Source: CAVVEQ01 sp963747315 (lineage in GTDB: Bacteria > Chloroflexota > Anaerolineae > Anaerolineales > Anaerolineaceae). From it: a stretch of 64,000 nt of DNA. The stretch lies in the NCBI GenBank assembly GCA_963747315.1, contig CAVVEQ010000005.1:151178-215177 (forward strand). The letters are read 5' to 3'. Both the position numbers and the translations under genes were made by a program. Under the pieces are notes generated by a model. The model did no database searches, was not told where the DNA came from, and saw only the letters and a program-made list of their open reading frames with translations. Positions 15,795 through 25,104 of the stretch are shown here, in pieces. Numbering within the stretch: the stretch's first letter is position 1; each line of letters starts with the position of its first letter.

Positions 15795-16694
15795 TTGAAT
15801 ACACAAGAACACGTTGAAATAAAATCCTATCTGGATTGGGCGCTTAAGGGCAGATCTGCCTGGTGGTTGTATCTGATTGGCCTTGCCATTTTTCAGCTAA
15901 TTCTCACATCCGGAAGCACTTTTTTTGCGATACTGCTTATCATCCTGATTCCCGCATTTGTCACCGGCTCGGTCACCGGCACGGTGACGCTGACTACGCT
16001 CGTCTTCCTTCCAGCTTTTCTTGCGATACCTTTCTTCACCTGGTTATTGCATAAACGTCCGTGGTGGAGTGTTGCGCTCCCCGCACTCAAATTCGATGGG
16101 TGGAAACTTGGGATCGGCTTCCTTTTCGGACTGTTGATCAACCTGGTTGTATACATTGCCGGTGGTTTATTCGCAGGCAGCCAGATTTCTTTTGTGGCGC
16201 CTGATCTTTCATCTTATCTTCCCCTATTGATCGTTGGCGCGATCACGATCTTCATCCAGGTCACCGCCGAAGAGCTGCTTTACCGGGGGTACACCATGCA
16301 GTTCATGCGGCGTTTGACTGCCAAACCGGTTCTGATCATCGGTATTTCGAGCCTGGCGTTTGCTGCCATTCACTACGGCAATGTTATTCAAAATGGAATG
16401 CCCTGGTACGGGATCCTCATCTACTTGTTTGATGGTTTGGTTTATGGATGGCTTGCCTGGCGATCCCGATCATTGTGGATGCCAATTGGCTTTCACTGGG
16501 CGAATAACTTCGCGCTTGTCGTACTTGTCGGCGAGAAAGCCAATGTTGATCTTTTACAAGGGAACCCTCTCATAATCGTTGACAAACTACCGTCGTTCAA
16601 TTTTATGTTGATCGCCTCAGGCCTGGTGTATCTGCTGGTAGTAGTCATCATGAATGCATTAATTAGCCGTCGAGAGAAACAAGCTGGCGTATAA
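15795..16694 (+). CDS. CPBP family intramembrane glutamic endopeptidase
   Basis: About 299 residues. The start is taken as TTG at 15795, 7 bases after AGGGAG; a TTG at 15789 would overlap that site and no ATG is available. It has eight hydrophobic segments. The CPBP motifs are AEELLYRGYTM (EExxxR), SLAFAAIHYGN (His) and GFHWANNFA (His/Asn). It shares only the active-site motifs with the CPBP protein encoded before it, so this is not a recent duplication. Substrate unknown. Followed by a strong terminator. Confidence 0.85.
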   Translation: MNTQEHVEIKSYLDWALKGRSAWWLYLIGLAIFQLILTSGSTFFAILLIILIPAFVTGSVTGTVTLTTLVFLPAFLAIPFFTWLLHKRPWWSVALPALKFDGWKLGIGFLFGLLINLVVYIAGGLFAGSQISFVAPDLSSYLPLLIVGAITIFIQVTAEELLYRGYTMQFMRRLTAKPVLIIGISSLAFAAIHYGNVIQNGMPWYGILIYLFDGLVYGWLAWRSRSLWMPIGFHWANNFALVVLVGEKANVDLLQGNPLIIVDKLPSFNFMLIASGLVYLLVVVIMNALISRREKQAGV

Positions 16695-16714
16695 AGCCGC
16701 CTTTTTTAAATCAA

Positions 16715-16755
16715 AGCAGCCCGGGGAAATCATATCCGGGCTGCTTTTATTATTT
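16715..16755 (+). terminator. Rho-independent terminator
   Basis: A perfect 10-bp stem AGCAGCCCGG / CCGGGCTGCT with an 11-base loop is followed by TTTTATTATTTTT, 20 bases after the CPBP stop. Confidence 0.9.
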
Positions 16756-17067
16756 TTATTTCTCCCTTTTATGTTACCTTCAAGTTATTTCAATATATTG
16801 AATATCATTCCGGATTGCAGGTAGGTTACCGCTCAAGTCCCCTCTCAACTTTTTCACTCCTTGATTACTTCCTTTGGAACCTCCGCTAAACAATTTTTCG
16901 AAGAGATTTGCATCGGGTATACTAAAAAAACAAAAACGATGGAAGCAGGATTAATTGTTAGTTTCACCTTCCAGTCTTTGTGTTTCATCCGCATTCACAG
17001 TTTGATCCTCACAAGTCGTGATGGGTATGCAGATTACTTCGTTGGAAATTGAAGAAAGGAAAACTCT
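16756..17067. other. Intergenic region before the nucleoside hydrolase gene
   Basis: About 310 bases between a terminator and the hydrolase start. Nothing supported as a gene; a 63-codon open frame at 16861-17052 has no ribosome site and no recognisable sequence. The region is AT-rich and probably holds the promoter of the hydrolase gene. Confidence 0.5.
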
Positions 17068-18042
17068 ATGGCTCAAAAAGTGATCATGGATTGCGATCCC
17101 GGGCATGACGATGCGCTGGCGATCCTCCTCGCCGCAAAACACCTCGATGTGATCGGGATCACGACCGTGGGCGGGAACCAGGCCCTCGAAAAAGTGACAA
17201 AAAACGCGCTGAAGGTGTTGGAGCTGGGAGGGATCACCCACATCCCGGTATACAAAGGACACGCGAAACCCAGCGTTCAGGCGATGACCCACGCCCCCGA
17301 GTGCCACGGTGAATCCGGGCTGGAGGGCGCCGCCCTACCCGAGCCATCCATCCAGGTGCAGCGGGGGCACGCGGTGGATTTCATCATCGATACGGTCATG
17401 TCCACGGATGATGTAACTTTGACAGCAACCGGACCGTTGACCAACATCGCGGCTGCCATACATCGCGAACCCAGGATCACCGGACGGGTGCGGGAGATCA
17501 GCCTAATGGGTGGTTCGGTGACCGCCGGTAATTGGACAGCTGCGGCTGAATATAACATCTGGGCCGACCCCGAGGCTGCGCATGTCGTTTTCAGCAGCCC
17601 CATCCCCAAACGTATGGTGGGGTTGAACCTGACCAGGCAGGCACCCGCAACCCCGGAGAGGATCGAACGCATCCGGAACCTGGGGAATAAAACCGGCCGG
17701 ACGATGGCTGACCTCATCAACTGGTTCAGCAATGCCTGTTACCTGCTCGATGGGCATCCAGCCGTTTTCCTCTACGATCCCTGCGCGATTGCCTGGTTGA
17801 TCCAGCCGGAGCTGGTGCACGCACAAAATCTCCATGTGGCTATCGAACTGAATGGGGAACACACCCGCGGGATGACGGTCTGCGATTACCGCTGTTTGAT
17901 CGGCTCGGATCCCGGCGAAGAGATCACGAATGTTGTTTCCCCGGTCCGCCAGGGACTGGAACCGAACGTCAATGTGGGGATGCGGCTGGATTCGGATGGC
18001 CTCTTCGACCTTCTGACAAACACGCTAAAGATGTATCCTTAA
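17068..18042 (+). CDS. Nucleoside hydrolase (IUNH family)
   Basis: 324 residues, cytosolic; splits the N-glycosidic bond of nucleosides to base plus ribose. The N-terminal Ca2+/ribose site is intact: Asp8-x-Asp10-xxx-Asp14-Asp15 in DCDPGHDDA. TATGPLTNIA, LMGGSV, AEYNIWADPEAA and the C-terminal region match the family. The usual catalytic His in the HDP(C/A) block is Tyr236 here (LYDPCAIA). Loss of this His is known to alter or lower inosine hydrolysis, so base preference may differ from RihA/IunH. ATG follows GAAAGGA. Single gene. Confidence 0.9.
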   Translation: MAQKVIMDCDPGHDDALAILLAAKHLDVIGITTVGGNQALEKVTKNALKVLELGGITHIPVYKGHAKPSVQAMTHAPECHGESGLEGAALPEPSIQVQRGHAVDFIIDTVMSTDDVTLTATGPLTNIAAAIHREPRITGRVREISLMGGSVTAGNWTAAAEYNIWADPEAAHVVFSSPIPKRMVGLNLTRQAPATPERIERIRNLGNKTGRTMADLINWFSNACYLLDGHPAVFLYDPCAIAWLIQPELVHAQNLHVAIELNGEHTRGMTVCDYRCLIGSDPGEEITNVVSPVRQGLEPNVNVGMRLDSDGLFDLLTNTLKMYP

Positions 18043-18294
18043 ACAATAACAAGAATAATTACAAATGAAATACATGACGGTTTTTTGGATTGGGTTTTAT
18101 CGAAAAAGCCAACCAGCCCGTAATAGAAAATCAGAGAGTGATTCGATATGGATCCTCATAATTCCGCAGTGTCCTTTGGGGATCAAATAATCGACATCTC
18201 CACCCATATGGTGGCAATGAATACTTCACAGTATCTATTTTAAAGAATGAAGTATGTGTGTTTTGATTTATATATTACACTTTAAAGAACACTA

Positions 18295-19845
18295 ATGGAA
18301 AATACTATGATCCCTAAAAATGACCCGATCTTCCAAAGAATTTTTGAAGCCGCCAGTGACGGAATATTGATCACCGACCTGGAAACTGGCGCTTTATTAA
18401 TGGCCAACCCAGAGGCAGCCGAGATGCATGGCTACTCGCTTGAGGCTTTTTATAAGCTTCCATTAATAAGATTAGTCAAAACCAAGGACCGGACCTCTTT
18501 GATTGGTTTTTCTCAGATGATAAAGCAGGGCGGTATATTTGAAATGATAGCTAAGCATGTCCGCCTTAATGGTACGTTCTTTAGTGCCGAATGGCGCGCA
18601 GTGGGATTTGATTTTCAGGGCAAATTTTGTGCTTTGGTCCTCTTGCGCGATGTCAGCAAACGGGTCCATGCGGAACAACAGCTTCAACAGCAGGTGGAAG
18701 TGCGCGCAAATGAACAAGACACCTTGCTGGAGATATCACAGAATCTCGCTTCTACGTTGGAATTGAAACCGGGATCTATCCTCGTTCAACTGGGAGTGCT
18801 GATCAAATATACCCACGCAGGTTTATTCACGATGGATGAATCAAGCCTGTGCGCGGTAGCAGCCCGGGGGACTAAACAGCTTGAGAAGTCTGTGCCTTTC
18901 CACATCCAGTTGAATGCAAAAGGGACCATGGAGTCACTTTTCAATGGGCACAGCCCTATCCGTATTGCGGAATTATCGAGTAATGATCCTTCAGCAATAT
19001 TCCTTCGATCACTTTTAGTTAAGGATTCCGCAATTCTTTTACAAGGCATGCGGTCCTGGATGTGGGTGCCCCTGGCGGTTAAAAACAGGATCATCGGTGG
19101 GATTGGTCTTGGTCACTCGGAGCCGGATTATTTTACCCCGCACCATGCCAAGCTGGCGATGACTATCGCCAACCAGGCAGCAGTGACCCTGGCCAATACT
19201 GAGTTATATGAGCATGCCCAAACCCTGGCAGCGCTGCAGGAACGCCAGCGCTTTGCGCAAAACCTGCACGATGCCGTCAACCAATCCCTATTTTCGGCTG
19301 GGCTGATCGCCGAAGTCCTGCCCCAGCTCTGGGATCGGAATCCCGGGGAGGCTCGCAAGGCGTTGGAGGATCTCCGCAGGCTCACCCGGGGAGCCATGGC
19401 TGAAATGCGGGCTTTGCTTGCCGAGCTGAAGCCATCCACTTTGACGGATTCAGAATTAGGAGACTTGCTGCGCCTGCTTGGAAACGCATTTGCCGGTCGG
19501 ACTAACATTCCGGTTGACGTAACGATAAATGGAGAAGGCAATCTTCCTGCTGAGACGCAGGTAGCTATTTATCGGATTTGCCAGGAAGTATTAAACAATA
19601 TTTCCAAGCATGCCAAAGCCAGCCGAGTGAAAATCGGATTGAAGCAGACATCTTCAGGGATGGTGCTTCATATCCTTGATGACGGATGCGGTTTTGATCC
19701 ATCCATGCAAATTCCCTCAGGACATTACGGATTGGTTATGATGCGTGAACGCGTAAAAGAAGCGGGGGCATTATTGACAATCACCAGCCAACCAGGTCAG
19801 GGAACGGATATCATGATCTGCTGGGGAAAACAGGAGGGTTTATGA
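18295..19845 (+). CDS. PAS-GAF sensor histidine kinase (NarL/LiaS type)
   Basis: 516 residues with no membrane segment, so a cytoplasmic sensor. Order: PAS domain about 10-125, short coiled linker, GAF domain about 140-300, HisKA_3 with His325 in FAQNLHDAVNQSL, then HATPase_c with the N box EVLNNISKHAKA and G box LDDGCGFDP. It autophosphorylates and passes phosphate to the response regulator encoded next (ATGA overlap). The signal is unknown; a PAS plus GAF pair without extracytoplasmic domain suggests a redox, gas or small-molecule cue. An ATG four codons inside (18307) could also start. Confidence 0.9.
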   Translation: MENTMIPKNDPIFQRIFEAASDGILITDLETGALLMANPEAAEMHGYSLEAFYKLPLIRLVKTKDRTSLIGFSQMIKQGGIFEMIAKHVRLNGTFFSAEWRAVGFDFQGKFCALVLLRDVSKRVHAEQQLQQQVEVRANEQDTLLEISQNLASTLELKPGSILVQLGVLIKYTHAGLFTMDESSLCAVAARGTKQLEKSVPFHIQLNAKGTMESLFNGHSPIRIAELSSNDPSAIFLRSLLVKDSAILLQGMRSWMWVPLAVKNRIIGGIGLGHSEPDYFTPHHAKLAMTIANQAAVTLANTELYEHAQTLAALQERQRFAQNLHDAVNQSLFSAGLIAEVLPQLWDRNPGEARKALEDLRRLTRGAMAEMRALLAELKPSTLTDSELGDLLRLLGNAFAGRTNIPVDVTINGEGNLPAETQVAIYRICQEVLNNISKHAKASRVKIGLKQTSSGMVLHILDDGCGFDPSMQIPSGHYGLVMMRERVKEAGALLTITSQPGQGTDIMICWGKQEGL

Positions 19846-20489
19846 CCGAAAGTGTATCCAAACCCATTCGCGTCATGCTGGTGGATGACCACGCCATGGT
19901 CCGCCGCGGATTGGCGGTCTTTCTGATGGTTTATGATGATCTGCAGCTAGCAGGTGAAGCGGAGAGCGGCGAAGATTCCATTCAAATGTGCGGTGAAGTT
20001 CTACCGGATGTGGTCCTTATGGATATGGTCCTGCCTGCAATGGATGGGGCAGCAGCGACCCGCGCCATCCGGCAACGTTTTCCAAATGTTCAGGTAATCG
20101 CCCTCACCAGTTATAAGGATAAGGATCTGATCAAAAACGCGCTGGAAGCTGGAGCTATCGGGTATTTATTGAAAGATGTTACTGCCGATGAACTTGCCCG
20201 GGCCATCCGGGCTGCTTATATCGGGCGTGCCACGTTATCCCCGGATGTTGCCCAGGTTATCGTCCTAACAGCAGGACAACCCCCCGAGCCCGGGCTAGAC
20301 CTGACTGAGCGCGAACGGGAAGTGCTTGCCTTGATGGTGGAAGGTCTGAATAATACCCAAATCGCTGGCAGGCTTTCGGTTAGCCCATCCACCATCAAAT
20401 CTCATGTCAGTAATATTCTCTCCAAGTTGGGGGTTTCCAGCCGAACAGAAGCTGTCACCCTGGCATTACGGCACGGCATAGTCATCTGA
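19842..20489 (+). CDS. NarL/FixJ family response regulator
   Basis: 215 residues. Receiver domain with acidic pair Asp15-Asp16, phospho-acceptor Asp61 in VVLMDMVLP, Thr in ALTSYKD and Lys in YLLKDV. After a linker the LuxR-type helix-turn-helix reads LTEREREVLALMVEGLNNTQ and continues to VSPSTIKSHVSNIL. It should bind DNA as a dimer when phosphorylated by the kinase whose gene overlaps it by 4 bases. Targets are unknown; no obvious palindrome was found upstream of the operon. A terminator follows at 20525. Confidence 0.93.
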   Translation: MTESVSKPIRVMLVDDHAMVRRGLAVFLMVYDDLQLAGEAESGEDSIQMCGEVLPDVVLMDMVLPAMDGAAATRAIRQRFPNVQVIALTSYKDKDLIKNALEAGAIGYLLKDVTADELARAIRAAYIGRATLSPDVAQVIVLTAGQPPEPGLDLTEREREVLALMVEGLNNTQIAGRLSVSPSTIKSHVSNILSKLGVSSRTEAVTLALRHGIVI

Positions 20490-20524
20490 TCCAGAATTAC
20501 TCTTCCCCCAAGTGGCGGATGGAA

Positions 20525-20563
20525 AGACTCCCCGGCTGATGGTTTTCGCCGGGGAGTCTTTTT
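20525..20563 (+). terminator. Rho-independent terminator of the two-component operon
   Basis: A perfect 11-bp stem AGACTCCCCGG / CCGGGGAGTCT with a 13-base loop, followed by five T. It lies 36 bases after the response-regulator stop and only 15 bases before the ATG of the next receiver gene. Confidence 0.9.
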
Positions 20564-20577
20564 CGTACGATGAAAAC

Positions 20578-20946
20578 ATGACCCGCGTATATTTAGCCGA
20601 TGCAAGACTCGACGAGCGCTCCGCCCTGCGCCTCCTGCTTCTTGATTTAAAGATGGAAGTAGTTGGCGAAGCAGCTGATTGGTTGACCACATTAGCTCAG
20701 GCACCAGTCAGCCACGCAGATATGCTTTTGGTGGATTGGGACCTGCTTCCCGAATCGCCCACCGCTGCGCTTGAAAAACTTCGAGAAGCCTGCCCGGCCG
20801 CGCTGGTCATCGTCCTTATCAGCCATCTGGATGCCCGGCAACAAGCCGCACTCTCAGCTGGCGCAGATGCATTTATCAGCAAGGGGGAAACGCCAGAACG
20901 TGTGGCTGAACGCCTGCGAAATGTCGCTGCGAGTATCCCTGTTTAA
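20578..20946 (+). CDS. Stand-alone receiver-like protein, degenerate
   Basis: 122 residues, one CheY-like fold and no output domain. Phospho-acceptor candidate Asp53 in LLVDWDLLP and the Lys in FISKGE are kept. The N-terminal acidic pair that holds Mg2+ is reduced to LADARLDER, with only one Asp at the usual place. It may therefore be phosphorylated poorly or act as an adaptor. The frame is open upstream to 20512, but that part is the terminator, so ATG 20578 is chosen. Shine-Dalgarno is weak. Its position after the kinase-regulator pair suggests the same signalling circuit. Confidence 0.7.
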   Translation: MTRVYLADARLDERSALRLLLLDLKMEVVGEAADWLTTLAQAPVSHADMLLVDWDLLPESPTAALEKLREACPAALVIVLISHLDARQQAALSAGADAFISKGETPERVAERLRNVAASIPV

Positions 20947-21051
20947 ATTATCAACAGGCTGATCGGAAGGACAAAAGAAACCGGCGCACAGCGCTGTCCC
21001 GAGCGCCGGCGAAACTTGGGGCAGCTATCAGAAAGGAAAGGAGACGAAACA

Positions 21052-21276
21052 ATGAACAAAGATATTTTTGAAGGCCAGTGGAAACAAGTTCGGGGTCACG
21101 CAAAAGGTTGGTGGGGAAAACTCACCGACGATGACCTGGATCGGGCGGCCGGCAAGTACGACGTCATGGTTGGCATCCTCCAGGAAAAGTACGGCTACAG
21201 CCGCGAGGCAGCGGCCAATGAACTTGATAAGCGCATGACTGAGTATGAAGCAAGTCTTAAAAAAGTGGCATCCTAA
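21052..21276 (+). CDS. CsbD family stress protein
   Basis: 74 residues, hydrophilic and helical. The start at 21052 follows AGGAG by 8 bases. FEGQWKQVRGHAKGWWGKLT is the canonical CsbD block, followed by the DDDLDRAAGKYDVMVGILQE helix. The family (B. subtilis CsbD, E. coli YjbJ) is among the most abundant general-stress proteins, with unknown molecular role. It stands at the head of a run of small stress and membrane genes on the same strand. Confidence 0.9.
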   Translation: MNKDIFEGQWKQVRGHAKGWWGKLTDDDLDRAAGKYDVMVGILQEKYGYSREAAANELDKRMTEYEASLKKVAS

Positions 21277-21373
21277 TCCAATTTTGGAATCCGCTTTCTC
21301 TTGTAAGAAAATGGGTGGATCTACAAAAACGCACGGTATTCCGTGAAAAAACACTTTTGCTTAGGATTATTAA

Positions 21374-21631
21374 ATGACTATCTTAATATATCTTGTTGTT
21401 GCTGCAGTAATTGGTTGGGTGGCTACTGAGATCATGCATGACCGCTCGAACCTGTTGATCAATATCGTTGTGGCCGTGGTGGGAGCATTCATCGCGGGTT
21501 GGTTACTGACTCCCCTTCTCGGCATCCCTACGATTAACCAGGGAAGCTTCAGTCTACCCTCCCTGCTGGTGTCACTCGCCGGTTCTATCATCCTGCTGGC
21601 AGTAGTACATTTTATCCGCCGCAGACGATAA
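21374..21631 (+). CDS. GlsB/YeaQ/YmgE-like small membrane protein
   Basis: 85 residues with three hydrophobic segments: VVAAVIGWVATEIMHDR, NIVVAVVGAFIAGWLL and a C-terminal helix ending in the basic HFIRRRR. This is the arrangement of the transglycosylase-associated (GlsB/YeaQ/YmgE) family, general-stress inner-membrane proteins of unknown mechanism. It lacks the usual Gly-rich third block, so it is a diverged member. Shine-Dalgarno is AGGA in front of the ATG at 21374. It follows csbD by 97 bases. Confidence 0.72.
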   Translation: MTILIYLVVAAVIGWVATEIMHDRSNLLINIVVAVVGAFIAGWLLTPLLGIPTINQGSFSLPSLLVSLAGSIILLAVVHFIRRRR

Positions 21632-21747
21632 ACCACTATCCTTAGAAATAGTTCGGGGATCAGGGGTGCCGATGAAGCACCCCTGAATTCAAAACAGAAG
21701 AACGATTCACAACATACTCTTCTGACCTAAAAGAAAGGAATTCTAAA

Positions 21748-21903
21748 ATGAAGAGGTTTACAAAGAATATTGGCATGCTTTTGCTGGCCATTTGGTTAAT
21801 CGCCTGGGGTCTGTTTGCGCTAATCCCCGCCCTGGGAGGCCTTACTGTGATCCTGGCAATTCTTGCCGTCGCTGCCGGGGTTTTTATCATATTAAACCGA
21901 TAA
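21748..21903 (+). CDS. Small two-helix membrane protein (51 residues)
   Basis: Start ATG at 21748 follows AAAGGAA by 8 bases. The protein has a basic N-terminus (MKRFTKN), one helix GMLLLAIWLIAWGLFALI, a short turn with Pro-Ala-Leu-Gly-Gly and a second helix, ending NR. It resembles small stress-associated membrane peptides that are common next to CsbD and GlsB-like genes in Chloroflexota. Family not recognised. A similar-sized two-helix protein is encoded at 25376-25546. Confidence 0.7.
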   Translation: MKRFTKNIGMLLLAIWLIAWGLFALIPALGGLTVILAILAVAAGVFIILNR

Positions 21904-22005
21904 ACCAAATCATAAATTCTAAAAGATTTCATTATGAATTTTTAACTCACCGTTGAAATGGAAATTATCTCAGAAAGAAATTAGCAAGTTCTAAAGGAAA
22001 TTAAT

Positions 22006-22410
22006 ATGAGTAAAGATGTAGGTCTCTGGATCGACCACCGTAAGGTAGTCATAGTGACCATTGAAAATGACGAAGAAATTCTACTTGAAATCAAGTCGAA
22101 CCTGGAGAAGCATGTCCGGTTTTCAAGCGGAACGAATTCGAAAGCATCCAATAATCCGCAGGGTTCAACCGCAGAGGATATGCGCGATAGACAGTATGGA
22201 GACCATATCGGGAAATTTTATAGAGCGATTATTCCCTTCCTCCGGGATGCTGATTCGATCTGGATTTTTGGTCCGGGGGAGGCGAAGATCGAATTTGAGA
22301 CACGCCTCAAACATGAAAACCTCGGTGATCGCATTGTTGGTGTCGAAACCGTGGACAAGATGACGAATCCTCAAATCGCAGCCAAGGTTCGGGATCGTTT
22401 TCTTCGATAA
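22006..22410 (+). CDS. Conserved hypothetical protein, possibly eRF1-fold (baeRF-like)
   Basis: 134 residues, soluble. It starts DVGLWIDHRKVVIVTIENDE; VxxWIDH-K-A-style openings and the later IWIFGPGEAKIEFETRL and PQIAAKVRDRF recall proteins with an eRF1 domain 2-like fold (bacterial ribosome rescue candidates), but the match is by eye and weak. Residues 44-65 are a low-complexity Ser/Asn linker. Start ATG 22006 is preceded by AAAGGAA. It sits between the small stress genes and the AI-2E permease pair on the same strand. Confidence 0.65.
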   Translation: MSKDVGLWIDHRKVVIVTIENDEEILLEIKSNLEKHVRFSSGTNSKASNNPQGSTAEDMRDRQYGDHIGKFYRAIIPFLRDADSIWIFGPGEAKIEFETRLKHENLGDRIVGVETVDKMTNPQIAAKVRDRFLR

Positions 22411-22591
22411 AGAATGTTGAAATGAAAACCGGGAAACCAATCAATATGAAAGTCGAAACGGCATGAAAACACTCGTCATTCTCAAATTTCCGCAACCTCT
22501 AGGCACTTGATGAATCACTCCATATTCGTCATCAACGATTTCCATTTGCTCTTGAATATACCCGTGGTGATTATGGGAGGGTAACAAAAAC

Positions 22592-23866
22592 ATGGATTCA
22601 CTTCCTCCATCCAAACTGGAATCCTGGACTTTTCGCCGGGTGATGTGGGCAACGCTGCTCCTGGTTTTTATCGCTTTGGGTTTCTGGCTTTTATACCGGT
22701 TTTACCAGGTAATTTTTATCGTGTTCATCGCCATCCTGATGGGAACGGTCATCAGGCCGGTTATCAACTGGTTGAATAAAAGGGGAATCCATCGGGTTGC
22801 AGGATTTATTTTTATTTCCATCCTGCTGTTGTTACTTTTTGTTGGTTTCATGCTGTTACTTTTTCCATTGGTCATGGACCAGGGTTCAGCGATTGTCGCA
22901 GATATTCCGGATTACTACCATAATCTACGATTGTGGCTTTCAAATACAGAAAATCCAATGATTTTGGAATTGGGGGATTTTCTTCCTGCAACGCTTCCAA
23001 AGCTAACACCAACACAACAAACTGGACTGCAAGTGCTTGCTTCTGCAGAACAAGCGATGGGGTATTTGACCTCCGGAGTGAGGTTAATTTTTATTTTTCT
23101 GGCGATTTTATTATTGGCCTTTCATTGGACGCTTGACGGATCGCAAACAATTCAATCCTGGTTGCTTCTCCTTCCGAAGGATCAACGCGACAACATTGGC
23201 GAGATGATTTCTGCCATGGAAACCAAGGTGGGTTCCTTTCTGGCAGGGCAGGGTGTTCTTTGTCTGTCCATCGGTATCATGGCTTTGATCGCGTACCTGA
23301 TAATTGGATTGCCGAATGCCCTTATCCTGGCCCTCATAGCAGGCGTGATGGAAGTAGTACCCATGATCGGCCCGTTCCTGGGCGCGATCCCGGCGGCTTT
23401 CATCGCTTTATCTATTTCGCCTACCAAGCTGATCTGGGTGATCCTCGCGACGGTGATCATTCAACAATTGGAAAATAACCTCCTCGTTCCACGCGTCATG
23501 CGCAAAGCGGTTGGGGTTAATCCGTTCGTCTCGCTGCTGGCAATATTCACCTTCAGCACCTTTTTCGGGGTTATTGGCGCGCTTGTGGCAATTCCTCTGG
23601 CCGCCATAATCCAGATCTTATTGGATCGATTCCTCTTTCGCCCCGGTACAGTCGAACCTGAGGATTCAACCAGGCGCGATGCTGCCAGCCGACTGCGTTA
23701 TGACGCACAAAACCTGGCCCTCGGGCTGCGTCGGCAGGCAAGGTTTAAAAAAGGTGGATCCACCCAAAGGGTTAAGCAGGTGGATAAGGTGATGGATGAG
23801 CTCGAAACCATAACAACGGATCTGGACGCTCTTTTGGCTCAGGTTCCCCCTGCAGGCAAACCATGA
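22592..23866 (+). CDS. AI-2E family transporter (first of two)
   Basis: 424 residues, seven to eight membrane helices in the AI-2E/UPF0118 arrangement: two N-terminal helices, an extracytoplasmic helical loop (about 95-165), then helices with GLPNALILALIAGVMEVVPM, IGPFLGAIPAAFIAL and LENNLLVPRVMRKAVGVNPF. Members export AI-2 (TqsA), act as Na+/H+ antiporters or move other solutes; the substrate here is unknown. The C-terminal 75 residues are a hydrophilic cytoplasmic tail. It overlaps the second AI-2E gene by 4 bases (ATGA), so the two may form a heteromeric carrier. Confidence 0.88.
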   Translation: MDSLPPSKLESWTFRRVMWATLLLVFIALGFWLLYRFYQVIFIVFIAILMGTVIRPVINWLNKRGIHRVAGFIFISILLLLLFVGFMLLLFPLVMDQGSAIVADIPDYYHNLRLWLSNTENPMILELGDFLPATLPKLTPTQQTGLQVLASAEQAMGYLTSGVRLIFIFLAILLLAFHWTLDGSQTIQSWLLLLPKDQRDNIGEMISAMETKVGSFLAGQGVLCLSIGIMALIAYLIIGLPNALILALIAGVMEVVPMIGPFLGAIPAAFIALSISPTKLIWVILATVIIQQLENNLLVPRVMRKAVGVNPFVSLLAIFTFSTFFGVIGALVAIPLAAIIQILLDRFLFRPGTVEPEDSTRRDAASRLRYDAQNLALGLRRQARFKKGGSTQRVKQVDKVMDELETITTDLDALLAQVPPAGKP

Positions 23867-25104
23867 CAAAGCAGATTATCCGCATCGGAATCGCTGTTCT
23901 AGCCACGCTTCTGGCGTTGGTTGTGTTATGGCAGTTTAGGGTGATCATCGCATATATTCTAATTTCACTGATCCTTGCAGCAGCGTTACGTCCCCTGGCA
24001 AATCGCCTGGTTGGCCAAAAGATCATCGTCCGAATCGGGTGGATCCTGATCTACCTGGTTGTTCTGGCAGGATTCATCTTCATAATCTTCCTGACGGGTA
24101 AGGCTTTCGTATCTGAAGTACAGGTTTTTAGCGCGGGAATTTCAACACAGGATGCCTGGACCCTGCCCCCCTGGTTGGAAGGGACTACGTTCCAGAAGAC
24201 GTTGGTTTCATGGCTGCCACCCCCAAGCACATTATTAAAGGCGATCACCGGAGAAAATGGACAGCTTGTTTTGCCATCCATCCTTGGTTTCGTAAAGGGT
24301 TTGGGCGGGATTATTGCCGCATTGCTCATCATACTATTCTTGAGTATCTATTGGAGCATAAATCAAGTTCATTTCGAACGCTTATGGCTCTCCTTACTTC
24401 CTTCCGGTCAGCGGAGACAGGCACGCGGTATCTGGCGCGTGATCGAACCTGACCTGGGGGCATATATTCGCGGCCAGGGTTATCTGAGTCTTCTAGCCGG
24501 TCTGCTTTTAGGTCTTGGTTATTGGCTGTTGGGATCACCTTATCCGGTATTACTTGCGGTGGTTGGGGCACTTGCATGCCTGATCCCGGTGGTGGGTCCT
24601 TTTCTGGCGGTAATTCCAACCTTCCTAATCGGGTTGCTCACCAGTGTACCCCTGAGCGCAATAACGACCTTTTATGCAATTGTTGTACTCATTGCTTTAC
24701 AAGTGTGGGTTAAACCACGGCTCGGCAATCGTAAATGGGATAATCCGATCCTAACCATCGTTTTACTGCTTGTGCTTGGTGATGCTTTTGGAATTATTGG
24801 TCTTATTCTCGCCCCGCCAATATCTGTCGTATGCCAGATCCTTTGGCGCCGGTTGGTAACTCATCGGGCTCTTGAAGGAGAAGCGGCGCAGATTTCAGAT
24901 CTGAAAGATCGTTTACTGCGGATCAGAGAAACTGTTGCAGCCTTGGAAGATCCACCAATACCTTTGATCGACAGCGGTTTGGAACAACTATCCGACTTAA
25001 TAGAGAAAGCTGAACCGATTCTCAAGGTAAATGAGCATGGAGAACTTTCAAGGAAAATTTCCCCCAACAAAAACCGCGTCAGGTTCAGACACATAAAGAA
25101 TTAG
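23863..25104 (+). CDS. AI-2E family transporter (second of two)
   Basis: 413 residues, same topology as its upstream neighbour and translationally coupled to it (4-base overlap). Conserved blocks: RPLANRLV after the second helix, LLLGLGYWLLGSPYPVLLAV, GALACLIPVVGPFLAVIPTF and GDAFGIIGLILAPPIS. The family motif E-N-N-L-L-V-P is replaced by VWVKPRLG, so this copy is more diverged and may be an accessory subunit. A cytoplasmic helical tail of about 70 residues follows the last helix. Confidence 0.86.
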   Translation: MTKQIIRIGIAVLATLLALVVLWQFRVIIAYILISLILAAALRPLANRLVGQKIIVRIGWILIYLVVLAGFIFIIFLTGKAFVSEVQVFSAGISTQDAWTLPPWLEGTTFQKTLVSWLPPPSTLLKAITGENGQLVLPSILGFVKGLGGIIAALLIILFLSIYWSINQVHFERLWLSLLPSGQRRQARGIWRVIEPDLGAYIRGQGYLSLLAGLLLGLGYWLLGSPYPVLLAVVGALACLIPVVGPFLAVIPTFLIGLLTSVPLSAITTFYAIVVLIALQVWVKPRLGNRKWDNPILTIVLLLVLGDAFGIIGLILAPPISVVCQILWRRLVTHRALEGEAAQISDLKDRLLRIRETVAALEDPPIPLIDSGLEQLSDLIEKAEPILKVNEHGELSRKISPNKNRVRFRHIKN

